The translations under genes were made by a program, and so were the position numbers. DNA of 64,000 nt, from positions 3,100,001 to 3,164,000 of the forward strand of contig NZ_CP030840.1 in the NCBI RefSeq assembly GCF_003330725.1, given 5' to 3'. Under the pieces are notes generated by a model. That model worked only from the letters and a program-made list of their open reading frames with translations, was not told where the DNA came from and did not search any database. Source of the DNA: Acidisarcina polymorpha. GTDB lineage: Bacteria; Acidobacteriota; Terriglobia; Terriglobales; Acidobacteriaceae. Below, piece after piece: positions 16,636 to 25,488 of this stretch; the stretch's first letter is position 1; every line of letters begins with the position of its first letter.

Positions 16636-18213
16636 TCACGGTGAACTATTTTCTGATCCGCTGTTCTTGAAGCTGAGCATGCAGGCTGTCCCGCTTCGTT
16701 GCGACGTCGTGCTGGTCCTTATGCTGATTGTTCCATCATTCTTGGTGACGAGATCCCTCGCGATCCAGAGTCCTAGCCCCGTTCCACCAATGCCTTTCGT
16801 GGAAAAGAACGGTTCGAATACGCGTGACAGAATGTCGGGCGGCATCCCGGTGCCGGTGTCCGCGACGAGTATATGGATTCGGCCACCTGCGATTGATGCG
16901 GCCGATACCTCACGAACACGAACGCTCAGCCTGCCGCCTGAACGCATGGCATCGAAGGCATTGCTGATGAGATTGACCAGAATTTGACGCAGTTCACCCT
17001 CGTAGCACCTGAGAGTGAGCCCGGACTCGCACTTCACGACCGCCTCCACCCCTGCATTCGCTAGCCGTGCGCGATAAAGGCCAAGGACGGACTCAAGCAA
17101 CGCTCGAAGGTCGACCACGGTTCGACGGCTGCTCTGTTTATGAAAGCGCAACGTGTGCGTTGCGATGTGCGACACCCTCGCCAACTCCTCCTGTGCCGTA
17201 TCCACGAGCTCCTTCTGTTTAGGATCTGTGACACTCGACGCGAGGATGTAGAGAAGGTTCGTCACGGCTTCGAGTGGATTGTTGATCTCGTGGGCGATGG
17301 AACTGGCAAGTCTACCAACGGAAGCCAGCTTCTCATTCTGGATGAGCGCCTGTTCGGTGCGCTTCCGAGCCGTGATGTCGCGGATGATGGCGGAAAAGGC
17401 GACGAGAGTTCCCGGTGCTTCCATATGAGGCGTCAGGCTCATCGATATATCCACCTGCTCCCCTGAAGCGCGAAGACCCATGATATCCAGCATGAACTCG
17501 TCGCCGCGTCGCAAGTTTGAGATTCCTTCGCTCACATCAGCGAGAACGTCGGGAGCAAACAAGCAGTCAAATCGGCGTCCCCTGCACTCCTCTATTCGAT
17601 AACCGAAAATCTGTTGTGCGCCGTTATTCCAGCTCTCTATCAGACCTTCCGCAGAGAACCGAATGATGGCGTCCGACGATCTGCGAACAATCTCGACAAC
17701 TTGTTCCGATTCTCTACGCGCGCGGAGCAACTCCGCCTCGTACAAGCGGCGTTGCTTTGCGCTGAAGACTGCCAAGAGCATGTCTGACTCTCGAACGACA
17801 GCATTAACCAACACTGGTCGGTGCGTATGGTCGGCGAGCAGCATATCAAATGCGATCTCTTCAAGGGAACCGCGCAGGAGTAGGCTAGGCAGGAAGTGGG
17901 TTTCGTAGAAGATCGCACTGCCCCGCGTTAGAATCTCGCTGAAATGCCTGCCCGCTAAGCTCGCAATGCTTGGATCGACAGCAAGGATCTCACTTAGCGC
18001 CCGGTTTGCGAAGAGTACTTGTCCATTCCGCGAGAGGATGAGACAACCGCACGGGAGAGCGTTGAGCGCTTCACGATCAATACCCGGCCCCTGGGGGAGA
18101 CCATCTTTCAGGTGAGAAACTTGCGGACTTCCTTGATGACTTCTAGGGGCGCGCTCATGTGCGGACAGTGGCCCGTCGCGTCCATCATCACGAGTTGACT
18201 GTTTGGAAGCCAT
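16636..18213 (-). CDS. PAS-PAS sensor histidine kinase
   Basis: About 525 residues from the ATG at 18213; the start is uncertain because the fold begins only after the upstream hydrolase stop (18108), and a non-ATG start there is possible. Two PAS domains (CGCLILSRNGQVLFANRALSEIL; SSDAIIRFSAEGLIESWNNGAQQIFGY ending in IIRDITARKR), then HisKA with H-box SSIAHEINNPLEAV, N-box LVNLISNAFDAM, G1 DTGTGMPPD, F-box FEPFFSTK and G2 GTGLGLW. No membrane span, so a soluble sensor. No response regulator adjoins. It overlaps the RsbQ-like hydrolase, arguing for joint function. Confidence 0.85.
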   Translation of the reverse strand: MASKQSTRDDGRDGPLSAHERAPRSHQGSPQVSHLKDGLPQGPGIDREALNALPCGCLILSRNGQVLFANRALSEILAVDPSIASLAGRHFSEILTRGSAIFYETHFLPSLLLRGSLEEIAFDMLLADHTHRPVLVNAVVRESDMLLAVFSAKQRRLYEAELLRARRESEQVVEIVRRSSDAIIRFSAEGLIESWNNGAQQIFGYRIEECRGRRFDCLFAPDVLADVSEGISNLRRGDEFMLDIMGLRASGEQVDISMSLTPHMEAPGTLVAFSAIIRDITARKRTEQALIQNEKLASVGRLASSIAHEINNPLEAVTNLLYILASSVTDPKQKELVDTAQEELARVSHIATHTLRFHKQSSRRTVVDLRALLESVLGLYRARLANAGVEAVVKCESGLTLRCYEGELRQILVNLISNAFDAMRSGGRLSVRVREVSAASIAGGRIHILVADTGTGMPPDILSRVFEPFFSTKGIGGTGLGLWIARDLVTKNDGTISIRTSTTSQRSGTACMLSFKNSGSENSSP

Positions 18214-18917
18214 TCGTGAACGTATTTTCCCACGCTCGTGCCTGCAATGACATCCCTCTGGCATTGCAGTACCAAGGTTCTCGTCTTCACTTTGGGCAGA
18301 TCGGCACGATTGTCCGAAAGAAACGTCACTCGCGCGAAGTGATTTGCCAGGAACGGGTCCATCCGGCAGAAGCTCGCTTCCAGTTCTCCGGCAAGTTCGG
18401 GAGTCTCTGGGTTCCCCATAATGGCTGGTGCCATCGTGGCCGCCCACGCGACGTGATTACTCTCCAAGGTATCGAGCAGGCTTTCCACATCGGCACGCTG
18501 CATGCCCCCTTGGTAATCGCCCGAGTTGATATAGCAAGGGGACGGGCCGATCATGGTCAGCGTTTTGAAGCGGTCGGAAGCGTCGATGGAGGCCAGGGCG
18601 CCAATCATGGCACTTACAGAATGCCCCACGAAATGAGCATCTCTCAAGTTCAGCTCTTCCATGATGTCGAGCACGTCCAACGCATAACCGTGGAGTGTGC
18701 TGTAGCGGCTTGTGCTGAAAGCGGTCGCATCCGACTCCCCTGAACCGACGTAATCGAACAGCACCACCTTGTAATCGTCCAGGAAGGCAGGATAAACGTG
18801 TCGCCACATGCTCTGATCGCAGCCGTATCCGTGCGCAAACATGATCGTCTGTTCGCCACTACCAAGAACCTTTACGTTGTTGCGGTGAATTGCGGTCATA
18901 CGCGCCATGTCCCTCAT
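18108..18917 (-). CDS. RsbQ-like alpha/beta hydrolase
   Basis: 269 residues. Matches the RsbQ/KAI2 branch: start region RNNVKVLGSGEQTIMFAHGYGCDQSMWR, GSGESD, nucleophile elbow VGHSVSAMIGALAS (Ser), catalytic Asp in QCQRDVIAG, catalytic His in ATGHCPHMSAP. In Bacillus, RsbQ is needed for energy-stress sensing by the PAS phosphatase RsbP, probably by supplying or processing a small ligand. Here the gene is followed by, and overlaps, a PAS histidine kinase, so the partner output domain differs. It is the first gene of the two-gene unit. Confidence 0.88.
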   Translation of the reverse strand: MRDMARMTAIHRNNVKVLGSGEQTIMFAHGYGCDQSMWRHVYPAFLDDYKVVLFDYVGSGESDATAFSTSRYSTLHGYALDVLDIMEELNLRDAHFVGHSVSAMIGALASIDASDRFKTLTMIGPSPCYINSGDYQGGMQRADVESLLDTLESNHVAWAATMAPAIMGNPETPELAGELEASFCRMDPFLANHFARVTFLSDNRADLPKVKTRTLVLQCQRDVIAGTSVGKYVHEWLPNSQLVMMDATGHCPHMSAPLEVIKEVRKFLT

Positions 18918-19250
18918 AGTTTATTGCAACGGCGCGACGTCAGACGCCATATCTATGGAAGAAGCTTAACGCTGTCCCGGGAGGCGCCTTGCTAAGGGTA
19001 CTCCGTGGCTTCATCGATCCGGTATGCCGTTGAAAGACGTAAGGCGGCTGCAGTCAGTGACGAGAGCCTGAGCAACTGTTTCTTCCACGGGCCTGAGGTC
19101 CAAAAGGCCTTCAAGTCGGCGCCTGCGTCAACGGGCCCCTCATTGCAATCGCTAAAGTGCATGGACAGTATGCGAGACGATCAGCTAGTCGGAACCTCCG
19201 GGCGAATGGGCTCTCTTCGATGTATCGCCACTGAATACGAAAGAATTTTG
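18918..19250. other. Intergenic stretch without recognised gene
   Basis: Short ORFs only; no ribosome site plus motif combination, no hairpin or operator recognised beyond what an upstream region of the hydrolase would hold. Confidence 0.4.
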
Positions 19251-20795
19251 TTATTCCGGCCAATACTTCCAATTCGTAAAGGTCGCAGATCCTGAGCCGC
19301 ATGCATACAAGGCAGGCCTTAGATCAAGGAAGCCACCAATAGCGTTCTGCTGGTAACTCGCGACGTCAATTGACTCTCGGACGTGTGTCCATTTGCCTGA
19401 AGTCGTTCCGTCGCCAATGCGATAGTAGAAGTCCGCGACCTGATCGATGTTGACGATCCGCACAGTCGCTCGTCGACCACTCAACAGGAACGTCTTTGAA
19501 TACGAGTTCGCGTTCGGGTCCGAGGTGAGGCGCAAGCCGCAAATATGATTACTGTCATAGAACAGGATCAGTCCGGCCTCGCACCCCTGCGTGACCTCAA
19601 CATCAACCTCGACAACGTAACTCGGGTGCATGGCAGCACGTGTGAGCGGCGATGTGGTCTGAATGCTGTCGCCGTAAGCGGCGAGTGTAAGTGAACCATC
19701 CGAGAGGTGGAAACGGTTCAGATCGTAGCCCTTCCAGAACTGCCATTGAGGATCAAGGTTGGTACCGGCGAACGCGGGAGCTGTGTCCCTTAGCGATTCG
19801 GGCTCCAAGTGAGCTTTGTAGATTTGGCCCGCTGCGGAGACACCATCGCGCACCTTGTACCAGCCATCCTCAGTCCAAACGATGGGCAGCAGCAGGACTT
19901 GGCGGCCAAGATTCTGGGCGCCGTTCTGGTAGGAATGGAACGTCATCCACCATGAGCCATCCGCGTCGTCGACAAGGCGTCCGTGGCCCTGCGACCACCA
20001 TTTCTCGGCCCTGCTGCGGGTGTGAATAATGGGATTGTGTGGCGACCAATCCCAAGGGCCATCGATGTTGCGGCTGCGGGCAGATAGCACCATGTGGCTT
20101 GTAGCCGGTCCGGAAGTTCCCCCTTCGGCCACGGTCAGATAGTAGTAGCCATTGTGGAAAAGCAGCTTGGGTGCTTCCAGACACTCGCATTCCACCTGCC
20201 AGTTGTCCGGTATGGTCCAAGGCGTCAAAACCTTACGCGGCGGTTCCTTCACGGATAGGCCATCATCTGCAAGATCAGCCATCTCACCGCCTGCGAGATA
20301 GAGAACACGTCGGCCTTCGGGAGTCGCTCCGTGGGTGGGATCGATCCCGCCCAGACCGAGGGAGATTGGCTTGCTCCATGGTCCCAACGGATGCGTTGCG
20401 TGTATGACGAAGATCTTGCCGTCGCAGGGATAGTAGATGTAGAACAACCCCTTGTATTCGCACAGAAAAGGCGCCCAGACCGCACCGTAGTATGCATTGA
20501 GCGCTGCGCCCGCAGCCGTCCAGTGCACCAAGTCGCGTGAGTGCCAAATCAGCAGACCGGGCGAATAGTGGTCGGTGGTATGAACCAGATAATAGTCATT
20601 GCCGACGCGGATCGCACCCGCATCGGGGTGGTCGCCGGCAATCACAGGATTGACATAGGTCTTCGCACCGTCCGAGGCCAGCGACGAGGCGAGAGGCATC
20701 CCTGACCATGTGGATAGAACCCCGCCTGCCGCAGCCGATCCGCCAAGCCTAACAAATTCTCGTCGCGACGGAGAATACCTGCTCATAAAACCCAT
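19251..20795 (-). CDS. Glycoside hydrolase family 43, Tat-exported
   Basis: 514 residues. Tat signal SRREFVRLGGSAAAGG. Five-bladed propeller of GH43: DHPDAGAIRVGNDYYLV carries the base Asp, GLGGIDPTHG the modulating Asp region, and ECECLEAPKLLFHNGYYYL the acid Glu. A C-terminal beta-sandwich (about 340-510) ends FLDLRPALYACGSGSATFTNWKYW, as in beta-xylosidases and arabinofuranosidases of this family. Exported beta-xylosidase or arabinofuranosidase; which one cannot be told. It lies 47 bases after the split GH2 gene, likely the last gene of that transcript. Confidence 0.87.
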   Translation of the reverse strand: MGFMSRYSPSRREFVRLGGSAAAGGVLSTWSGMPLASSLASDGAKTYVNPVIAGDHPDAGAIRVGNDYYLVHTTDHYSPGLLIWHSRDLVHWTAAGAALNAYYGAVWAPFLCEYKGLFYIYYPCDGKIFVIHATHPLGPWSKPISLGLGGIDPTHGATPEGRRVLYLAGGEMADLADDGLSVKEPPRKVLTPWTIPDNWQVECECLEAPKLLFHNGYYYLTVAEGGTSGPATSHMVLSARSRNIDGPWDWSPHNPIIHTRSRAEKWWSQGHGRLVDDADGSWWMTFHSYQNGAQNLGRQVLLLPIVWTEDGWYKVRDGVSAAGQIYKAHLEPESLRDTAPAFAGTNLDPQWQFWKGYDLNRFHLSDGSLTLAAYGDSIQTTSPLTRAAMHPSYVVEVDVEVTQGCEAGLILFYDSNHICGLRLTSDPNANSYSKTFLLSGRRATVRIVNIDQVADFYYRIGDGTTSGKWTHVRESIDVASYQQNAIGGFLDLRPALYACGSGSATFTNWKYWPE

Positions 20796-20842
20796 CCCAT
20801 AGGCTCATAGTTTGCAGTCTTGACGAACTCAGCTCATCCTAC

Positions 20843-23380
20843 TCATCTCATGCTCTTCGTAGATAGCTGAGACTGCGTTACATTCGGCAGACGCGCCGCA
20901 TTACGCAAATCGTGGTCGCCGGCAGGCATCAGTCGCAGGACGTAAGAAAATTCCGTTGGATCGGACCAGACCAGGTACTGCGGCAGAGGCTTCGGCCCGC
21001 AACTGTTGGAGCCCACGCCCAGCGTACGCGTGTCCAGCGTTAGCACCGTCGATGTGCTTGGCGGCAAATCTTCGGCATGAGCCGGCTTGTCGAGATCTTC
21101 ATCCCGGAGAGGCAGAGCCGAAACCTGCAGCAACTTACCCTCACTGACGACCACCAGCGACGGAAGGCCGCTGCTACCCAGCGCAGCCCAGCGGACGTCT
21201 TCATGATTGCCCGCCTCCATCGGCTTCGGATACGGTGTCAGTTGTTCCTGCACGGTGCTGGAATACAGACCCACGTCCGACCCTCGGTCGCGGTCGGAGT
21301 AGTTTTCCATGGGTCCCCGTCCTAGGTAGGTGAATCGGTCATAAGTCTTGTTGAGCATCAGGCGCACGCCGATCCTTGCCAGCGGAATCCTCTCACCCGA
21401 AGGCACAAAGTTGCTCTTCACCGCGATCGAGCCATCGCCCGAAACGGTGTACGCAGTTGTGTATGTTACCGACCAATCCTCGTGGCCCTGCTCTAGCAAC
21501 ATCGTCTCCACGAGCACACGCGAATCACTCAGCTGAGTCGCCTTCATGCTCTTCACGGTTGTCTGCATCTCATTGATGCCGTACTTGTCCCATGCCTTTG
21601 CAGCCCATTGGTCGTCGTTGCGATGGGGTGCACGCCACAGATGGAGCTTGGGTCCGCCACCCTCCACCAGCAGGGACACCCCGCCCCGCTCGATCTGCGA
21701 GATTGTCCCATGCGCCTTGTCAAATGCAACTTGGAACGAGTTACCTGTGACGGTAATAGCCTTCATATCCTCGGCGAGCGTCAAGGATGCAGGTTCGGTC
21801 GACTGCGCGATCTCCTCGGTTGCCACGATTGGGACGGGCATCAGAAACTGCTCTGTCGCGACCGGATACCCCGCATCTGCCCAAAGCTCCGGCGTTGCAA
21901 GCTCAAAGGAGAGCTGGAGAAAGTACTCGCGCCCCGGCTTCCGGGACACAGGCCGGATCGGCAGCGTCACCTCAGAGCTCGCGCCTGGTGCCACATCGAT
22001 CGGAGCAAGTGTGCCACCGTCAATCGTCACACCGTCTTCGCTCAAGGTCCAGCGAGGGACGAACTTGTTTAGGTTTGTAAATGCATACCTGTTCCGAATG
22101 CCTATCTTCCCGCGATCGAGAGCAATCGGCGTAAAGCTTACCCATTGATAGGCGCGCTTCAGTTCAGGGTAGTGAGGCTTCAGTGTGCGGTCGGAGAAGA
22201 CAACGCCCTTGTGGATGAAGTATTTGTCGTTCGGGAAATCACTAAATCCGCCGCCATACGCCATGTATTGGTGATTCGGATCGCGACCATTCCAGAGCCC
22301 CTGGTCTTCCCATTCCCAGATCGCTCCCCCCATCAACGTCGGATACTTGTCGAAGAGATCGTTGTAATCGCCCACCGATCCCATGGAGTTATTCATAGCG
22401 TGCGCGTACTCGCAAAGATAGAGCGGTTTGGTGCGCTTGGGATCCTCACCCGCCGCCTGCAGTTCCTGCGGATTGGTGTACATGTGGCTTTCGATGTCGG
22501 TGGGCAGGTTTGCGCCTCCGCCAAATGGCTCATAGTGCGTAGGTCGTGAAGTGTCAATCGCCCGCACCGCCGCGAGCGCGGTACGGAAGCTGCTGCCGCC
22601 GCCACATTCATTGCCCAGCGACCAGATAACCACGGAGGGATGATTCTTCAGGTTTTCTACATTCGCCACGTTGCGGTCGACGATACTCGGCTCGTAGCGC
22701 GGCTCCCGATCCAGCACGTTCATGTAACCGTGGCACTCGACATTCGCCTCCGCCACAAGGTAAATCCCGTATTCGTCCGCAAGCTCATACCAGCGGGGAT
22801 CGTCCGTGTAGTGGGAGGTGCGCACGTGATTGGCATTCACCTGCTTCAACAGTTTCAGATCGCGGATCATGCGGTCTTCCGAGACATAGTGACCGGTATC
22901 GGGCCAGTTCTCGTGACGATTGGCGCCCTTCAGCTTCACAGGCACGCCATTGATCATGAAGATCGCGTTCTTGATCTCGATCTTACGGAAACCGGTGCGC
23001 GCCGAGAGCATCTCCGCAGGCACTGCTTCACCGCTGCTCAAAGACAGCAGCACGGTATATAGATTCGGCGTCTCAGCCGTCCATTTTGCAGGATTCGCCA
23101 CGGGGAGCGAGGCCGAAACCTGCCGCTCCTCACCTGGCCCCAGCGCGGGAACTTCGACCGTTGCCCGCGCGACGCTGTTCGCCTGTCCACGTGGCATAAC
23201 CTCTAGCTGCAGACGTCGTGCCGGCTCCGACGCAGCAGAGTAGTTATGAATCTTCGCGGAGACACGGAGAACTCCACGCGATAACTTGGATCCAGGTCCG
23301 TTGTGAGAGAGAAATCCCGCACATGAACCTGTGGAGCGCTCCAAAGGGTCACATTGCGAAAGATACCGCTCAGTCGCCAC
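20843..23380 (-). CDS. GH2 beta-galactosidase (LacZ type), C-terminal part after a frameshift
   Basis: This reading frame carries the GH2 immunoglobulin-like domain end (PAKWTAETPNLYTVLLSL), the TIM barrel with VRTSHYTDDPRWYELADEYG, the acid Glu in WSLGNECGGGS, the nucleophile Glu in LCEYAHAMNNSMG, a domain 4, and a Bgal small-chain domain ending GPKPLPQYLVWSDPTEFSYVLR. The first 30 or so residues are out-of-frame noise. The true continuation comes from 23203-24075 through a one-base break near 23275; restoring one base gives GVLRVSAKIHNYSAAS after DLDPSYR. A full LacZ-size protein of about 1070 residues results. It would remove terminal beta-galactose in the periplasm. Confidence 0.85.
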   Translation of the reverse strand: MATERYLSQCDPLERSTGSCAGFLSHNGPGSKLSRGVLRVSAKIHNYSAASEPARRLQLEVMPRGQANSVARATVEVPALGPGEERQVSASLPVANPAKWTAETPNLYTVLLSLSSGEAVPAEMLSARTGFRKIEIKNAIFMINGVPVKLKGANRHENWPDTGHYVSEDRMIRDLKLLKQVNANHVRTSHYTDDPRWYELADEYGIYLVAEANVECHGYMNVLDREPRYEPSIVDRNVANVENLKNHPSVVIWSLGNECGGGSSFRTALAAVRAIDTSRPTHYEPFGGGANLPTDIESHMYTNPQELQAAGEDPKRTKPLYLCEYAHAMNNSMGSVGDYNDLFDKYPTLMGGAIWEWEDQGLWNGRDPNHQYMAYGGGFSDFPNDKYFIHKGVVFSDRTLKPHYPELKRAYQWVSFTPIALDRGKIGIRNRYAFTNLNKFVPRWTLSEDGVTIDGGTLAPIDVAPGASSEVTLPIRPVSRKPGREYFLQLSFELATPELWADAGYPVATEQFLMPVPIVATEEIAQSTEPASLTLAEDMKAITVTGNSFQVAFDKAHGTISQIERGGVSLLVEGGGPKLHLWRAPHRNDDQWAAKAWDKYGINEMQTTVKSMKATQLSDSRVLVETMLLEQGHEDWSVTYTTAYTVSGDGSIAVKSNFVPSGERIPLARIGVRLMLNKTYDRFTYLGRGPMENYSDRDRGSDVGLYSSTVQEQLTPYPKPMEAGNHEDVRWAALGSSGLPSLVVVSEGKLLQVSALPLRDEDLDKPAHAEDLPPSTSTVLTLDTRTLGVGSNSCGPKPLPQYLVWSDPTEFSYVLRLMPAGDHDLRNAARLPNVTQSQLSTKSMR

Positions 23381-24075
23381 ATATCCTGATCTTCCATGTA
23401 GCTGCCCGCGCTAAACCGGTACACCTCCACGGCGATCAAGTTCTTTGCACCAGGGGTCACATAGGAGGTTAGATCGAACTCCGCCGGATTGCGGCTGTTC
23501 ACGCTGTATCCTACCTGCTTGCCGTTCACCCAGAGGAAGAAAGCCGAGTCGACACCATCGAAGGTGACAAAGATACGTCGGCCGTTCCAATTCGCCGGCA
23601 CATCAAAATCGCGGCGATAACTGCCGACGGCATCGCGCTCCGTGTAGGTGGTGAACTCACGCGGAGGCTCGCCGGTCACCCTGGGCCAGTCCTTTTTGAA
23701 AGGATAGGTAAAGTTCGTGTAGATGGGTGTGCCGTAACCCTCCACCTCCATGTTTGAGGGGACCGGAATATCCCGCCAGCTGTTCACATTGAAGCCTGGT
23801 TTGTAGAAATCGACGAGACGTTCCTCCGGCCGCGGCGCCCAGTGGAACTTCCAAGGACCGTTCAAACTGCGAGCCCAACTTGAAGCCTTACGATCAGCCG
23901 CAAGCGCCTCTGAGCGATCTTTGTACGGCACTAGGGTGGCGTGATAGGGCTCCTTGTGAATACCGACAATCGACTCATTCTCCACCTCGGGCGGTGTTGA
24001 CGGAACCTGCGCCCGCAGGGTGAGGGTCAGCGCAAAGAGTACAAGGACGGGTAGGAGCCTGTTGTTGTAACGCAT
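23203..24075 (-). CDS. GH2 beta-galactosidase, N-terminal part before the frameshift
   Basis: Starts at the ATG at 24075, which opens a clear signal peptide (RYNNRLLPVLVLFALTLTLRAQ); an ORF extension to 24234 lacks a good site. The GH2 sugar-binding domain follows: LNGPWKFHWAPRPEERLVDFY, WRDIPVPSNMEVEGYGTPIYTN, SYRRDFDVPANWNGRRIFVTFDGVDSAFFLWVNGKQVGYS, DQDMWRLSGIFRNV. The frame is lost near 23275. An operator-like palindrome lies 256 bases upstream at 24331. Exported. Confidence 0.82.
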   Translation of the reverse strand: MRYNNRLLPVLVLFALTLTLRAQVPSTPPEVENESIVGIHKEPYHATLVPYKDRSEALAADRKASSWARSLNGPWKFHWAPRPEERLVDFYKPGFNVNSWRDIPVPSNMEVEGYGTPIYTNFTYPFKKDWPRVTGEPPREFTTYTERDAVGSYRRDFDVPANWNGRRIFVTFDGVDSAFFLWVNGKQVGYSVNSRNPAEFDLTSYVTPGAKNLIAVEVYRFSAGSYMEDQDMWRLSGIFRNVTLWSAPQVHVRDFSLTTDLDPSYRVEFSVSPRRFITTLLRRSRHDVCS

Positions 24076-24330
24076 CTGCGATGTCTGCTCCCCAAAGCTG
24101 TCCGTGAATGGTGACTCCGCCTCCTTGGAGTTCTGAGGGATCGGCTTAGCGAACAGCGTGGTGAGATCTTGGACCCGCGTCGTTCGCTCTTCCATAGCAG
24201 AGTATTGTGACTGCACCAGCGCTCCTGTCACCAATGGCGTGCGGCGGAAACGGCGGGCGACTATACAGTGACTCGGCCATTCTCACCAGGGCTACAAAAC
24301 GTCCTTGTCAACGATCTAATCAATAGATAG

Positions 24331-24344
24331 TGACAACGTTGTCA
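24331..24344. promoter_or_regulatory. LacI-type operator (copy 1)
   Basis: TGACAACGTTGTCA is a perfect 14-bp palindrome with the central CG typical of LacI-family sites. On the minus strand it overlaps a TTGACA hexamer that could be the -35 box for the split GH2 gene and GH43. Identical cores lie at 37072 and 56775 and a variant at 38430. Confidence 0.75.
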
Positions 24345-24501
24345 ATACTGAGGTCAACTTTATTGAAGCCGAAGTTTGCTGTCAATACGCGAACAGGTGG
24401 AAGCACAGTGGTGCCTTACGGTGCTGCTTGTTTCGCAACGCGGAGTGAGCGTTTTAAAGAGAGAATAGTTCCAAGTGCTCTCCGGGCTTCAGTCACCCAG
24501 C

Positions 24502-25488
24502 CTAATAAACTGGGCCAAAATGAACGTCTTCCGCCGCCGGGCCGGCGAGGAATTGGAGAGTCGTCGCCGGTCCCAGACTTGCCGGAGGATTCCATGCCTG
24601 AAGCACCCAGACAACCTGCTTCGCGGGCGTGACTTCGATGGCCTGCACGGATCCTGGTTCGTTCTCTGGGGTCTTGGTCCATTCATTGATCCAGTTATTG
24701 ATCACGGTGTTGCCGCTTGGCAGCCGCCACGCCTGCTGCAGGCTGGTGAATGGGTAAGCGGGTGTGTCAGAGGGACGGAAGCTCCAGGGTATGTCTCCGC
24801 GGCGCGTGACCTCGCGCACGCCTTCCCGGTCCGTGATGAGAACGTTGCCATTTGGGAGAGGTGTTACGCCCCACGGTACGTCTGCCGGAAAGGACCACAG
24901 CTCCTTGCCGTCGTAGTCGTATTCGACAACCTTGTTTGAGTCCATGTGGGCGACCATCAGTGTCCCGCGGTCGGTCAGGCGGGCATGGCGAAACTGCCCA
25001 TGCGCGCTGTCTGGGTATTTGGTTTGCAGAGTAATCTCGTGCTCGGTCGCATTTGTGACGATGTTGACGACCCGCAACACGGCCGGATCGCCGTTCTGGA
25101 TGTAAAGAACGCGGTCCCTTCCGATTGGCATGGCCGTATGGACCTCATGGCCTGTAGGAGTGTCATAGTTCCAGACGACCTTCTTGTCGGGAGTGATCTC
25201 GGTGACGCCGAACTGGTGGGCGAAGAGAACATTCCCATTGGAAAGCATCACGGCGTCGCTGACTTCGCCCTTGCCTGCAGGGTCGTCGTACGACCATACG
25301 ACCTTCCCTTGCCGCACTAGAAAAATCCGGCGCTCGTGCGACTCCCCGGCGTATAGGAAGTCGTGTTCCGCCAGCCCCTTGCCGGGCAACGGCGAGGGCG
25401 TACGACGACTGCCCTGGGTTTGTGCAACGGACGTGCCCCATGCGACCAACAAGCACGCGAGAAGACGAACTCCTGACGTCATGATCAA
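24502..25488 (-). CDS. Secreted beta-propeller protein, PQQ-like / arylsulfotransferase-like
   Basis: 328 residues with a signal peptide (GVRLLACLLVAWGTSVAQ). Repeats of the form NGNVLFAHQFGVTEITPDKKVVWNYD, GTLMVAHMDSNKVVEYDYDGKELWSF and NGNVLITDREGVREVTRRGDIPWSF form blades of a propeller with the W-docking pattern of PQQ-like repeats. No catalytic set is recognisable; a sugar-binding or scaffolding role is possible. Its start overlaps the upstream stop by four bases (ATGA), so it is translated with that propeller gene; last gene of the long minus-strand operon. Confidence 0.78.
   Translation of the reverse strand: MIMTSGVRLLACLLVAWGTSVAQTQGSRRTPSPLPGKGLAEHDFLYAGESHERRIFLVRQGKVVWSYDDPAGKGEVSDAVMLSNGNVLFAHQFGVTEITPDKKVVWNYDTPTGHEVHTAMPIGRDRVLYIQNGDPAVLRVVNIVTNATEHEITLQTKYPDSAHGQFRHARLTDRGTLMVAHMDSNKVVEYDYDGKELWSFPADVPWGVTPLPNGNVLITDREGVREVTRRGDIPWSFRPSDTPAYPFTSLQQAWRLPSGNTVINNWINEWTKTPENEPGSVQAIEVTPAKQVVWVLQAWNPPASLGPATTLQFLAGPAAEDVHFGPVY

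Noticed and set aside
18213-18447. Extra N-terminal 78 codons of the PAS kinase ORF
   Set aside because: They read the hydrolase gene in another frame, are Arg/Ser-rich and have no domain, so the long start is unlikely.
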